Below are positions 54,057-61,915 of a DNA stretch of 64,000 nucleotides, piece after piece. Where the stretch lies: NCBI RefSeq assembly GCF_000009765.2, contig NC_003155.5:8680001-8744000 (forward strand). The letters are read 5' to 3'. The notes under the pieces were generated by a model that saw only the letters and a list, made by a program, of their open reading frames with translations, searched no databases and was not told the origin of the DNA. The position numbers and the translations under genes were made by a program. Positions within the stretch are counted from its first letter, which is position 1, and each line of letters begins with the position of its first letter. The stretch comes from Streptomyces avermitilis MA-4680 = NBRC 14893. Its GTDB lineage: Bacteria > Actinomycetota > Actinomycetes > Streptomycetales > Streptomycetaceae.

Positions 54057-55816
54057 TGCCCGCACTGACCGACTCGCTCGATGCCGCTCCCCGCCGCACC
54101 GCCCCGGTCCGACCGCCCACCGCCGAACAGGCAGTGACCCACACCCTGCTCAACTGCCTGCTGCGCGAGGTCTCCGGACCCGAGCGGCAGACCGCCGTCG
54201 CCGACGGCCACCTGCTGCTGCGCCTGCCCCGCCGCGGTGTGCTGCTGCGCATCGCCCTGCGCCGTACGTCCCTTGTGGGCGCGCACCGGTTCAGCGGGCC
54301 GGTGTGCGAGGACGACGACCACGGCGGCTGGCCGGAGGTCGACTGGCAGCGGCTGGCCACCTACGTGCACGACGAGCTGTCCCTTCGCACGGGGGTACGC
54401 AACGAGGAGTTCCTGGAGCAGGTCGACTCCAGCCATCGGGCCGTCGCGGCCGGGCTCGCCGCACGGCCGGCGGACGACACCCCGGCCGCCATGCTCGCCA
54501 CGGACGCTCTCTCCGCCTACGTGGCCTCGGAACAGTCGCTGGTGTTCGGACACCGCTTCCACCCCACCCCGAAGGCGCGCACCGGCAGCGCCGGCTCCTG
54601 GTCCTCGTACGCGCCGGAGGCCGGCGCCTCGTTCCCGCTGCGGCACCTCGCGGTCCGGGCGCACCTGATCGCCGAGGAGATGGCCGAACCCGCGGCCGCC
54701 GCGTCGCTGGACCGGCAGCGCGCGGACGTGCCGCACGGCCACCGGCTGCTCCCCGTCCACCCCTGGCAGTACGAGATGCTGCGTGAACACCCCACGCTGC
54801 GCGCGGCCCTCGACCGGGGTGACATCGTCGACCTCGGCGAGGGCGGAAGGCCCTTCGCCGCCACGGCGTCCGTCCGCACGCTCTACGACGGCGAGACGTT
54901 CCTCAAGTTCAGCCTGAACGTCCGCATCACCAACTGCCTTCGTAAGAACGCCAGTTACGAGCTGGCCGGAGCGGTCGCCCTCACCCGCGCCCTGAGCCCG
55001 GTCCTGGCCGACCTGGCCGACCGCTTCCCCGGCAGCGCCGTACTGCGCGAGCCCGCCTACCGCAGCCTCGCCCTCCCCGGGCCCGACGGCACGCCGGACC
55101 GCGAGCTGCTCGAAGGCTTCGGCGTCATCGTCCGCGAAGGCCTGCCCGGACGGCTCCTGCCCCGCATCACCCCGCTGCTCGCCGCCGCCGTCGCCGACGA
55201 GTACCCGACCGGGCCCGCGCACATCTCCCGCCTCCTCGCCGCCGCGGGCCCGGGGACCGTCCTCGACTGGTGGGCGGCCTACCTCGACCTCCTAGTACCG
55301 CCCGTACTGGCCGCCTACTTCGACCACGGGCTGGTCCTCGAACCGCATCTGCAGAACGTGCTGATCTGCGTCGACGGCGACGGCATGCCCACCCAGGTCC
55401 TCTTCCGCGATCTGGAGGGCACCAAGCTCGTCCCCGAACGCCACGCCGGCACACTCGCCGCGCTGCCGCCCGACGTGGCCGGAGCGATGACGTACGACGC
55501 CCAGCGCGGCTGGGACCGCGTCGTCTACTGCCTGCTGGTCAACCACGTCGCCGAACTGCTCGCCGCCCTCGCCGACCTGCGTCCGCAGACGGAGGCCGCG
55601 CTGTGGGCGCAGGTCCGCGCCACCCTCCAGGCCTACGCCGACCGGTACGGCTGCCCACCGGAACTGGCCGCTCTGCTCGCCGGAGTCCCGCTCCCGGCCA
55701 AGGCCAATCTGCTCACCCGCTGGCAGCGCAAGGCCGACCGCGACGCCGGATACGTCCGGCTCGCCTCACCGCTCGCCGAGGACATCCTGCGCCACACGGC
55801 CCGGAGCGCCCGATGA
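54056..55816 (+). CDS. IucA/IucC-family NIS synthetase (PvsD position)
   Basis: A 586-residue NIS synthetase with a full motif set: LPVHPWQ around His235, KFSLNVRITNCLRKN, and EPHLQN near residue 429. It is closer to the canonical family than the upstream paralog. Type A members join citrate to serine or another amine/alcohol; PvsD and the related AcsD start vibrioferrin and achromobactin assembly this way. The start ATG 54056 overlaps the stop of the exporter remnant, and its stop overlaps the decarboxylase gene (ATGA). Confidence 0.9.
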   Translation: MPALTDSLDAAPRRTAPVRPPTAEQAVTHTLLNCLLREVSGPERQTAVADGHLLLRLPRRGVLLRIALRRTSLVGAHRFSGPVCEDDDHGGWPEVDWQRLATYVHDELSLRTGVRNEEFLEQVDSSHRAVAAGLAARPADDTPAAMLATDALSAYVASEQSLVFGHRFHPTPKARTGSAGSWSSYAPEAGASFPLRHLAVRAHLIAEEMAEPAAAASLDRQRADVPHGHRLLPVHPWQYEMLREHPTLRAALDRGDIVDLGEGGRPFAATASVRTLYDGETFLKFSLNVRITNCLRKNASYELAGAVALTRALSPVLADLADRFPGSAVLREPAYRSLALPGPDGTPDRELLEGFGVIVREGLPGRLLPRITPLLAAAVADEYPTGPAHISRLLAAAGPGTVLDWWAAYLDLLVPPVLAAYFDHGLVLEPHLQNVLICVDGDGMPTQVLFRDLEGTKLVPERHAGTLAALPPDVAGAMTYDAQRGWDRVVYCLLVNHVAELLAALADLRPQTEAALWAQVRATLQAYADRYGCPPELAALLAGVPLPAKANLLTRWQRKADRDAGYVRLASPLAEDILRHTARSAR

Positions 55817-57039
55817 CCGTACCCACGCCCGCGGTGCGCGACCGCATCCGGACCCTCGCCCCCGGCGAACTGCCCGCGTACGTCTACGACTTGGCGGAGC
55901 TACGGGCACATGCCGCAGGTGTGCGGGCGGCGCTTCCCGAGCGCGTCGAGCTGTACTACGCGGCCAAGGCCAACCCGGAGCCGGAGATCCTGGCCGCGCT
56001 CGCCCCGTACGTCGACGGCTACGAGGTGGCCTCGGGCGGCGAACTCGCCCATGTCGCCCAGGCGGTGCCGGGCCGCCCGCTGGCCTTCGGCGGCCCCGGC
56101 AAGACTCCGGACGAGGTGGCGGCCGCGCTGGCTGGGGGCGTGCAGCGCTTCCACGTGGAGAGCGAGTACGAACTGCACATGCTCGCCGAGCAGGCCCGCC
56201 GCGTCACCCCGGGCACGCGGGTGGCGGTCCTGCCGCGTTTCAACCTCCCCGTGCGGGACGGTTCGCTGGCCGGCAGCGCCCTGGCGATGGGCGGCCGGCC
56301 CACCCCCTTCGGCCTCGACCCCGCGCAGGCCGGTACGGTGCTCCGGCTGCTCACCGACGGCACCTACCCGCACCTCGAGCTGCGCGGCGTCCACGCCCAC
56401 CTGGCCAGCGGACTCGAGGCGCCCGAACAGCTGGCGGTGGCGGAGACGGTCGTCGGCTGGGCGACGGACATGGCGGGGGAGCACGGCGTCGGGCTCGGCG
56501 AGGTCAACGTCGGCGGCGGCATGACGGTGGACTACGCGGCCCCCGAGCGCCGCTTCGACTGGGTCACGTACGGGAAGGGTCTGGCCCGGCTCGCACACGC
56601 GCATCCGGAACTGACGTTGCGCATCGAACCGGGCCGGGCGCTGACCGCGTACTGCGGCTGGTACGCCACCGAGGTGCTGGACGTGAAGCGCAGCCACGGC
56701 GAGGAGTTCGCCGTGGTGCGCGGCGGCACCCACCACCTGCGGACACCGGCGACCAAGGGCCACGACCAGCCCTGTTCCGTGCTGCCGGTGGACGGCTGGC
56801 CCCATCCGTGGCCCCGGCCGGCGGCCGAGGCCGAACGGGTCACGCTCACCGGCCAGTTGTGCACCCCGAAGGACGTCCTGGCCCGGCAGGTACCGGCAGG
56901 CGGACTGCGGGCCGGTGACCGCGTGGCGTTCGCACTCGCGGGCGCCTACGCGTGGAACATCTCCCACCACGACTTCCTCATGCACCCCCGGCCCGGGTTC
57001 CACTTCCTGCTCCCGGACAGGGGTGACGGCGAGCCCTGA
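55813..57039 (+). CDS. PLP-dependent decarboxylase, alanine-racemase fold (PvsE-like)
   Basis: A 408-residue fold-III PLP enzyme related to diaminopimelate decarboxylase and to SbnH/PvsE. PLP Lys52 lies in YYAAKANPEP, the VASGGELAH and NVGGGMTVDY segments follow, and GQLCTPKDVL near the C-terminus carries the active-site Cys region. In vibrioferrin-type pathways it decarboxylates a serine-derived unit to give the ethanolamine part. It is the last gene of the operon; no ABC uptake genes follow. Confidence 0.88.
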   Translation: MTVPTPAVRDRIRTLAPGELPAYVYDLAELRAHAAGVRAALPERVELYYAAKANPEPEILAALAPYVDGYEVASGGELAHVAQAVPGRPLAFGGPGKTPDEVAAALAGGVQRFHVESEYELHMLAEQARRVTPGTRVAVLPRFNLPVRDGSLAGSALAMGGRPTPFGLDPAQAGTVLRLLTDGTYPHLELRGVHAHLASGLEAPEQLAVAETVVGWATDMAGEHGVGLGEVNVGGGMTVDYAAPERRFDWVTYGKGLARLAHAHPELTLRIEPGRALTAYCGWYATEVLDVKRSHGEEFAVVRGGTHHLRTPATKGHDQPCSVLPVDGWPHPWPRPAAEAERVTLTGQLCTPKDVLARQVPAGGLRAGDRVAFALAGAYAWNISHHDFLMHPRPGFHFLLPDRGDGEP

Positions 57040-57173
57040 CGGTCCTCGGTCCGCGCTCGACGTCCCTCGCGTGATCACGCATGCGCCGGGACTCACCCCG
57101 GGTCGACCGGAACGGTGGCGTCCGTACGGCCGCCGAGTTGTTACGGCTCCGGTATGGGATCATTCTGGGGCAC

Positions 57174-59531
57174 ATGGAGCGTGTCGCTGCTGCGGCGATC
57201 GTCGACGACCACGGCGTCGTGACGGCGTGGAGCGAAGGTGCCCGGCAGCTGACGGGATACGGCTCCGAGGACGTCGTGGGCCGGGCGGCGGCCGACCTGC
57301 TCGTCGAAGCGGCGCTGCGGGAGACGGCCGCCGCGCTGACCGGTGTGACCGTGCTGACCGGTGTCGCCGTGCTGCGACACCGCGACGGTCACCCCGTGGA
57401 GATCGCCCTGACTGCGTGCCCCGTCCTCGGCCCGGACGGCGGACCGCACGGATACGTCATCACCGCGGAGCGGCCCGGCGGGCCGGAGCCGACCCCGGAG
57501 GGCCGGGCGTTCCAGCAGGCTTCCGTCCCCATGTGCGCCTTCGGCACGGACCTCCGCTTCCTGCGGCTCAACGACAGCGCCTGCCGGGGGATGGGGGGCG
57601 CCGAGGAGTCCCTGGTGGGCCGGTTCTACGGGGACACCGTCCCGGCGGACAAGACCAGCCGCGGCTTCCTGCTGAACCTGCGCAAGGTGGTCGAGACCGG
57701 GACACCCCTGCGCTACGAGACGTACACCAGTGCCCCCGCAGGGGGACCGGCACGCGCCTGGAGCATCGAGATGTGGCCGGTACGCGGCGACACCGGCGCC
57801 GTGGACGAGGTCGCCATGGCGGCGTTCGACAGCAGCGAGCAGCACGAGGCCCGGCAGCGGCTCGCCCTGCTCAACGAGGCCGCGGCCGCCATCGGGACCA
57901 CTCTGGACGTGGTGCGCACCGCCGAGGAGCTGGTGAACATCGCCGTACCGCGCTTCGCCGACTTCGTCAGCGTGGATCTGCTCGACTGGGTGCTGGGCGC
58001 GGAGGAACCGGCCGGCGACCACGGACCCGGCGTCGTACTGCGCCGGGTCGCGCACGGATCCGTCACGGAGGGCACCCCGGAGGCGGCCGTCAGGCTGGGC
58101 CAGACGGACACCTACCCCCCGTTCTCCCCGCCCGCCCGGGCGCTGACGTCGGGGCGGGCGGTGCGCAGCCGTGCGGGCGACCCGGATTTCGACCGGTGGG
58201 TCGGCGAGCGCAACGCGCGGAACGTCGGAACCCGTGCCTCCCGCGAAGGCGCGCACTCGCTGGTGACGGTGCCCCTGCTGGCCCGCGGCACCACACTGGG
58301 CGCCGCGGTGTTCATCCGCGTCAAGAACCAGGACGCCTACGCCGTCGACGACGCGTCGCTCGCCGAGGAACTGGCCAGCCGCGCCGCCGTCTGCATGGAC
58401 AACGCCCGCCGCTTCGCCCGCGAGCAGTCGATGGCGCTGGCCCTCCAGCACAGCCTGCTGCCCCGGGGCCTGGCCGCACACGCGGCCACGGAGGTGGCCT
58501 ACCGCTATCTCCCGACGGATTCGGCGGCGGGCGTCGGCGGCGACTGGTTCGACGTGATCCCGCTGTCCGGCAGCCGGGTCGCCCTGGTCGTCGGCGACGT
58601 GGTGGGACACGGCATTCACTCCTCGGCGACCATGGGACGCCTGCGCACGGCGGTAAGGACCCTCGCCGACGTGGACCTGCCGCCGGACGAACTCCTGACC
58701 CACCTCGACGACCTGGTGATCCACCTGGCGACGGAGGGGAGCGGCGAGGAGGTGGCGGAGCTCGGCGCGACCTGCCTGTACGCGGTCTACGACCCCGTCT
58801 CCCGCCGGCTGGTCCTGGCGTCCGCCGGCCATCCGCCGCCGGCCGTCCTGCTGCCCGACGGCACCGCGCAGGTCGTCAGGGTGTCCGCCGGACCGCCGCT
58901 CGGGGTCGGGGGTCTGCCGTTCGAGGCGACGGCACGGGAACTGCCCGAGGGCTCGCTGATCGCCCTGTACACGGACGGGCTGATCGAGGGCCGCGGCCGC
59001 GATCTCGACCGCGGCACCGCCGAGCTGTGCCGCGCGCTGGTCCTTCCCGGCGCCTCTCTGGAGGCCCTCTGCGACTCCGTGCTGAAGTCGGTGCTGCCGG
59101 ACAGTCCCAGTGACGACGTGGCCCTGCTGCTGGCCCGCACCCGCGCGCTCGGCGCGGACCAGGTGGCCACCTGGGACATTTCGCCGGAGGCCGCCTGCGT
59201 GTCCGCGGCCCGGCAGTCCGTCCTCGAGCAGCTGACCACGTGGGGGCTCGACGAGATGGCGTTCGTCACCGAACTGGTCGTCAGTGAGCTGGTGACCAAC
59301 GCGATCCGCTACGGCGAACCGCCCGTCCAGCTGCGGCTGATCCGCGACCGTTCGCTCATCTGCGAGGTCTCCGACGGGAGTGCCACGTCACCGCACCTGC
59401 GTCGGGCGCACGCCTACGACGAGGGTGGCCGCGGCCTGCTGCTCGTGGCCCAGCTCACCCGGCGCTGGGGCAGTCGGCAGAACCCTCCGGGCAAGACGAT
59501 CTGGGCCGAGCAGCCGTTGCCGCCGGGGTGA
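57174..59531 (+). CDS. PAS-PAS-GAF-SpoIIE phosphatase-HATPase regulator
   Basis: A 785-residue signalling protein: two PAS-like domains (about 1-110 and 125-245), GAF (about 255-420), SpoIIE/PP2C phosphatase (about 435-660, with VGGDWFDV, GDVVGHG and DDVALL) and HATPase (about 670-785, with TELVVSELVTNAIRYG). It should dephosphorylate an anti-anti-sigma factor in response to a ligand or redox signal sensed by its N-terminal domains. ATG 57174 is preferred; upstream sequence lacks coding character. No sigma gene is adjacent. The gene's end runs into 10-bp repeats. Confidence 0.9.
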   Translation: MERVAAAAIVDDHGVVTAWSEGARQLTGYGSEDVVGRAAADLLVEAALRETAAALTGVTVLTGVAVLRHRDGHPVEIALTACPVLGPDGGPHGYVITAERPGGPEPTPEGRAFQQASVPMCAFGTDLRFLRLNDSACRGMGGAEESLVGRFYGDTVPADKTSRGFLLNLRKVVETGTPLRYETYTSAPAGGPARAWSIEMWPVRGDTGAVDEVAMAAFDSSEQHEARQRLALLNEAAAAIGTTLDVVRTAEELVNIAVPRFADFVSVDLLDWVLGAEEPAGDHGPGVVLRRVAHGSVTEGTPEAAVRLGQTDTYPPFSPPARALTSGRAVRSRAGDPDFDRWVGERNARNVGTRASREGAHSLVTVPLLARGTTLGAAVFIRVKNQDAYAVDDASLAEELASRAAVCMDNARRFAREQSMALALQHSLLPRGLAAHAATEVAYRYLPTDSAAGVGGDWFDVIPLSGSRVALVVGDVVGHGIHSSATMGRLRTAVRTLADVDLPPDELLTHLDDLVIHLATEGSGEEVAELGATCLYAVYDPVSRRLVLASAGHPPPAVLLPDGTAQVVRVSAGPPLGVGGLPFEATARELPEGSLIALYTDGLIEGRGRDLDRGTAELCRALVLPGASLEALCDSVLKSVLPDSPSDDVALLLARTRALGADQVATWDISPEAACVSAARQSVLEQLTTWGLDEMAFVTELVVSELVTNAIRYGEPPVQLRLIRDRSLICEVSDGSATSPHLRRAHAYDEGGRGLLLVAQLTRRWGSRQNPPGKTIWAEQPLPPG

Positions 59532-59560
59532 ACCGGGGTGAACCGGAGTGAACCGGGGTG
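59524..59560. repeat. 10-bp tandem repeat at the phosphatase stop codon
   Basis: GAACCGGGGT is repeated three times (59531-59560, one A/G change) after a partial copy that includes the TGA stop of the phosphatase gene. A change in copy number would alter only the 3' untranslated sequence. Confidence 0.75.
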
Positions 59561-59583
59561 CGGAGCGATGGGGGCGGATGCGG

Positions 59584-60012
59584 TCAAGTGGCCTTCGGGC
59601 CACCGGAGTTCGAGAGGTCGGCGCGTTCCTGTTCGGCCAGCCGGCGTCGGGCGTCCGCCCAGTCGACGGGCAGCTCGCCGGCCGGTGTCCGCCAGAACGT
59701 GAAGACCGAGCCGCTCATCGTGGACCGCAGACCGTTCATGATCGTCCGGTGTGGTTCGGTCTTCACGTAGGTGTACAGCGCCTCCTTGTCCTCCCAGGCG
59801 GACAGGGTCCAGAAGGTGCGTTTGAGCGGTTCGGCGACGAGCGAGGCGCCGAACGCGCCGGGCGCGCTCTTCACCTGCTTCCACGTGGCGAGCGAGCGCA
59901 GGAAGAAGCGCGGCACGTCGGCGAACCTGCGGACCTCCAGGCGGGACGCCATGACGAACGCCTCGGCGCCCGGTGCGGGTTCTTCGACGGTGGTCCAGGG
60001 GAGCGTGGGCAT
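59584..60012 (-). CDS. Dimeric alpha/beta-barrel protein (DUF3291/monooxygenase-like)
   Basis: A 142-residue protein with a ferredoxin-like barrel pattern: FVMASRLEVRRFADVPRFF, then TFWTLSAWEDKEALYTYV and a His in KTEPHRTIMN. This fits antibiotic-biosynthesis-monooxygenase-like or DUF3291 proteins, small enzymes or binding proteins for reactive compounds. ATG 60012 is preferred, because ATG 60081 lies inside the regulatory palindrome. It is divergent from, and probably controlled by, the MerR gene. Confidence 0.8.
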   Translation of the reverse strand: MPTLPWTTVEEPAPGAEAFVMASRLEVRRFADVPRFFLRSLATWKQVKSAPGAFGASLVAEPLKRTFWTLSAWEDKEALYTYVKTEPHRTIMNGLRSTMSGSVFTFWRTPAGELPVDWADARRRLAEQERADLSNSGGPKAT

Positions 60013-60059
60013 GGCGACGGCCTTCTTCCGGAAGCGGCGCGGGACGGCGTGGAGGGCAT

Positions 60060-60104
60060 ATTGGATACCTTCACTATCCATGTTAGACAGTGAAGGTATC
60101 CAAT
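60060..60104. promoter_or_regulatory. Large inverted repeat, probable MerR operator
   Basis: ATTGGATACCTTCACT (60060-60075) and AGTGAAGGTATCCAAT (60089-60104) are perfect 16-bp complements around a 13-nt centre. The element occupies the divergent promoter region of the MerR gene and its neighbour, 48 bp from one start and 22 bp from the other. It should be the MerR binding site controlling both. Confidence 0.82.
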
Positions 60105-60125
60105 GACCAGAGCGGAGCCGTCCCG

Positions 60126-60746
60126 ATGCGCATGTCCGAGCTGAGCCGCCGCAGTGGCGTCTCCGTCACGACGATCAAGTACTACCTTCGCGAAGGTCTG
60201 CTTCCGGCCGGCCGCCGGCTGTCGGCCACCCAGGCCGGGTACGACGAGGACCATCTGCGCAGACTGCGTCTGATCCGCGCGCTGACCGGCGTACGGGGGC
60301 TGCCCGTGAGTGCCGCCCGGGACGTTCTCGGCGCCCTGGCCGAGCATGCGGGCGACACCCATTCCCTGCTGGGTCTCACCCTCGGCTCGATCCGGCTGGC
60401 CGAGGAGTCCGCCGACGACTCCCCGGAGCCGGCCGAAGTCGACTCGCTGATCCAGGAGTTGGGCTGGGACGTCCACAAGTCGGCGCCGGCCAGGTCCGCG
60501 CTGGCAGAGACCCTGACCTCGCTGCGCACGCTCGGCGCCCCGCTGGACCGGCGCGCTCTGCTGTCGTACGCGCATCTCGCGGAACGGACCGCGGTCCTGG
60601 ACCTCGACCAACTGGACGGCATCGAGGACCCGTTGGAGGTGGCCGAACGCGCGCTGCTCCTCACGGTCCTGCTGGAACCCGCGCTGCTGGCGCTACGGCG
60701 CCTGGCCCAGGAGAACGAGTCGGCGCAGCGGCACGCCGAGAGCTGA
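60126..60746 (+). CDS. MerR-family transcriptional regulator
   Basis: A 206-residue regulator. The N-terminal winged helix reads MSELSRRSGVSVTTIKYYLREGLLP, followed by the coiled dimer helix and a C-terminal helical effector domain without the Cys-rich metal site. It probably senses an organic compound and twists the operator DNA to switch on the divergent DUF3291-like gene. ATG 60126 is used; ATG 60132 is equally possible. GC content is typical of the window. Confidence 0.88.
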   Translation: MRMSELSRRSGVSVTTIKYYLREGLLPAGRRLSATQAGYDEDHLRRLRLIRALTGVRGLPVSAARDVLGALAEHAGDTHSLLGLTLGSIRLAEESADDSPEPAEVDSLIQELGWDVHKSAPARSALAETLTSLRTLGAPLDRRALLSYAHLAERTAVLDLDQLDGIEDPLEVAERALLLTVLLEPALLALRRLAQENESAQRHAES

Positions 60747-60817
60747 GGCGCGGGCGGGTTCGTACAGGGGAGGCCTGCGACGGGCTGTCCCCCGAACGGC
60801 AGCCGGAATACCGTTCC

Positions 60818-60903
60818 GCTGGCTGCTGGCTGCTGGCTGCTGGCTGCTGACCGTTGACCGGCGGCCGGCAACCGGCAACCGGCAACCGGCAACCGGCAAC
60901 CGG
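60818..60903. repeat. Two adjacent 7-bp microsatellites
   Basis: GCTGGCT is repeated 4.6 times at 60818-60849 and CCGGCAA 5.6 times at 60865-60903, both without errors. They lie in the 222-bp gap between the MerR gene and the HAD phosphatase gene, ending 65 bp before its start. Perfect repeats suggest recent slippage and likely strain-to-strain variation. Confidence 0.88.
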
Positions 60904-60968
60904 TCTACCGATTCGTACCGCCCGAGTCGCCCGTTCGGGCGAGTCGGGGCCCGCCTAGGGTGGTCGGT

Positions 60969-61457
60969 GTGACGCAGAAGAGCAGGCCACTGGCCGTATT
61001 CGACCTGGACAACACCCTCGCCGACACCGCGCACCGGCAACGGTTCCTGGAGCGGAAGCCGCGGGACTGGGAGGCGTTCTTCGCCGCCGCCCCGAAGGAT
61101 CCGCCGCTGGCGGCGGGCGTGGCGCTGGCGCGGGAGAGCGCCGAGGAGTGCGAGGTCATCTATCTGACCGGGCGTCCCGAACGATGCCGCCGCGACACCC
61201 TCGACTGGCTCGCGGCCCAGGGGCTGCCCGAGGGGCGTGTGTTCATGCGCGGCAACGGCGACCGCCGGCCCGCCCGCGTCACCAAGCTGGAGATCCTGCG
61301 CAGACTCGCCCGGGACCGTGAGGTCCGCGTGCTCGTGGACGACGACGAATTGGTGTGCGTCGACGCCGAGCGCGCGGGCTTCACCGTCGTACGGGCCCGC
61401 TGGGCATCCTCGTCCGAGGCGCTCAAGGAGGCGCAGGAGGGTGAGGGGCGGACCTGA
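60969..61457 (+). CDS. HAD-superfamily phosphatase-like protein
   Basis: A 162-residue protein with HAD motif I FDLDNTLAD, motif II YLTGRPE, and motif IV VLVDDDELVC. The short C1 cap region (RDWEAFFAAAPKDPPL) resembles polynucleotide-kinase/phosphatase-type HAD domains. It should remove phosphate from a small or nucleic acid substrate using Mg. GTG 60969 follows an AGGGTGG site; GTG 60960 is an alternative. Confidence 0.85.
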   Translation: MTQKSRPLAVFDLDNTLADTAHRQRFLERKPRDWEAFFAAAPKDPPLAAGVALARESAEECEVIYLTGRPERCRRDTLDWLAAQGLPEGRVFMRGNGDRRPARVTKLEILRRLARDREVRVLVDDDELVCVDAERAGFTVVRARWASSSEALKEAQEGEGRT

Positions 61458-61488
61458 CGGGCGCCGTCGGGCCCTGGGGGCGAAGGGG

Positions 61489-61704
61489 TCAGTCGCCGTC
61501 GTCCAGGCGGAAGCCCACCTTCAGGCCGACCTGGTAGTACTCGATCTGCCCGTTCACTATCTGGCCCCTGGTCTGGGTGACCTCGAACCAGTCCAGGTTG
61601 CGCAAGGTCTGGGCGGCGCGGGCGATGCCGTTGCGGATCGCCTGGTCGATGCCCTCGGTCGAGGTGCCGACGATCTCGGTGACCCGGTAGGTGTGGTCGG
61701 ACAT
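61489..61704 (-). CDS. Dodecin (flavin-binding protein)
   Basis: A 71-residue protein matching dodecins: YRVTEIVGTSTEGIDQAIRNGI, then LDWFEVTQTRGQI (the flavin-stacking Trp) and YQVGLKVGFRL. Twelve subunits form a hollow sphere that stores FMN or riboflavin. ATG 61704 has a strong GAGGAG site. It converges on the HAD gene. Confidence 0.93.
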   Translation of the reverse strand: MSDHTYRVTEIVGTSTEGIDQAIRNGIARAAQTLRNLDWFEVTQTRGQIVNGQIEYYQVGLKVGFRLDDGD

Positions 61705-61818
61705 GCGGGTGCTCCTCTCGGCCGTGACAGGTGTGTCACGCGTCACTCAACGGTGCCGCAAGGTGCGGCGGAGCGCGAGACGTCGGCCCGTCACCCCGCT
61801 CCCCCTTGACCTCCGCAT

Positions 61819-61830
61819 TGGTCCATACCA
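61819..61830. promoter_or_regulatory. DasR-like (dre) operator candidate
   Basis: TGGTCCATACCA matches the dre core TGGTCTAGACCA at 10 of 12 positions and is palindromic except for the centre. It lies 86 bp upstream of the sugar-binding lipoprotein gene, next to TTGACC (61806-61811), a possible -35 hexamer. Another GntR regulator could bind here. Confidence 0.55.
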
Positions 61831-61915
61831 AAATCCAGCACACCCGCACGAGCGCCACGCTCGTCCCCCACGCCGGGCCCCCTGACCCTGTCCGCAAGAC
61901 AGAACTGGACCCCTC

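Noticed and set aside
50975..57039. Desferrioxamine (desABCD) operon
   Set aside because: There is no lysine decarboxylase-monooxygenase-acyltransferase set; two IucA/IucC genes plus ATP-grasp and a fold-III decarboxylase fit carboxylate siderophores instead.
60081..60081. ATG 60081 as start of the DUF3291-like gene
   Set aside because: It falls in the centre of the MerR palindrome, so the promoter could not precede it; ATG 60012 fits better.
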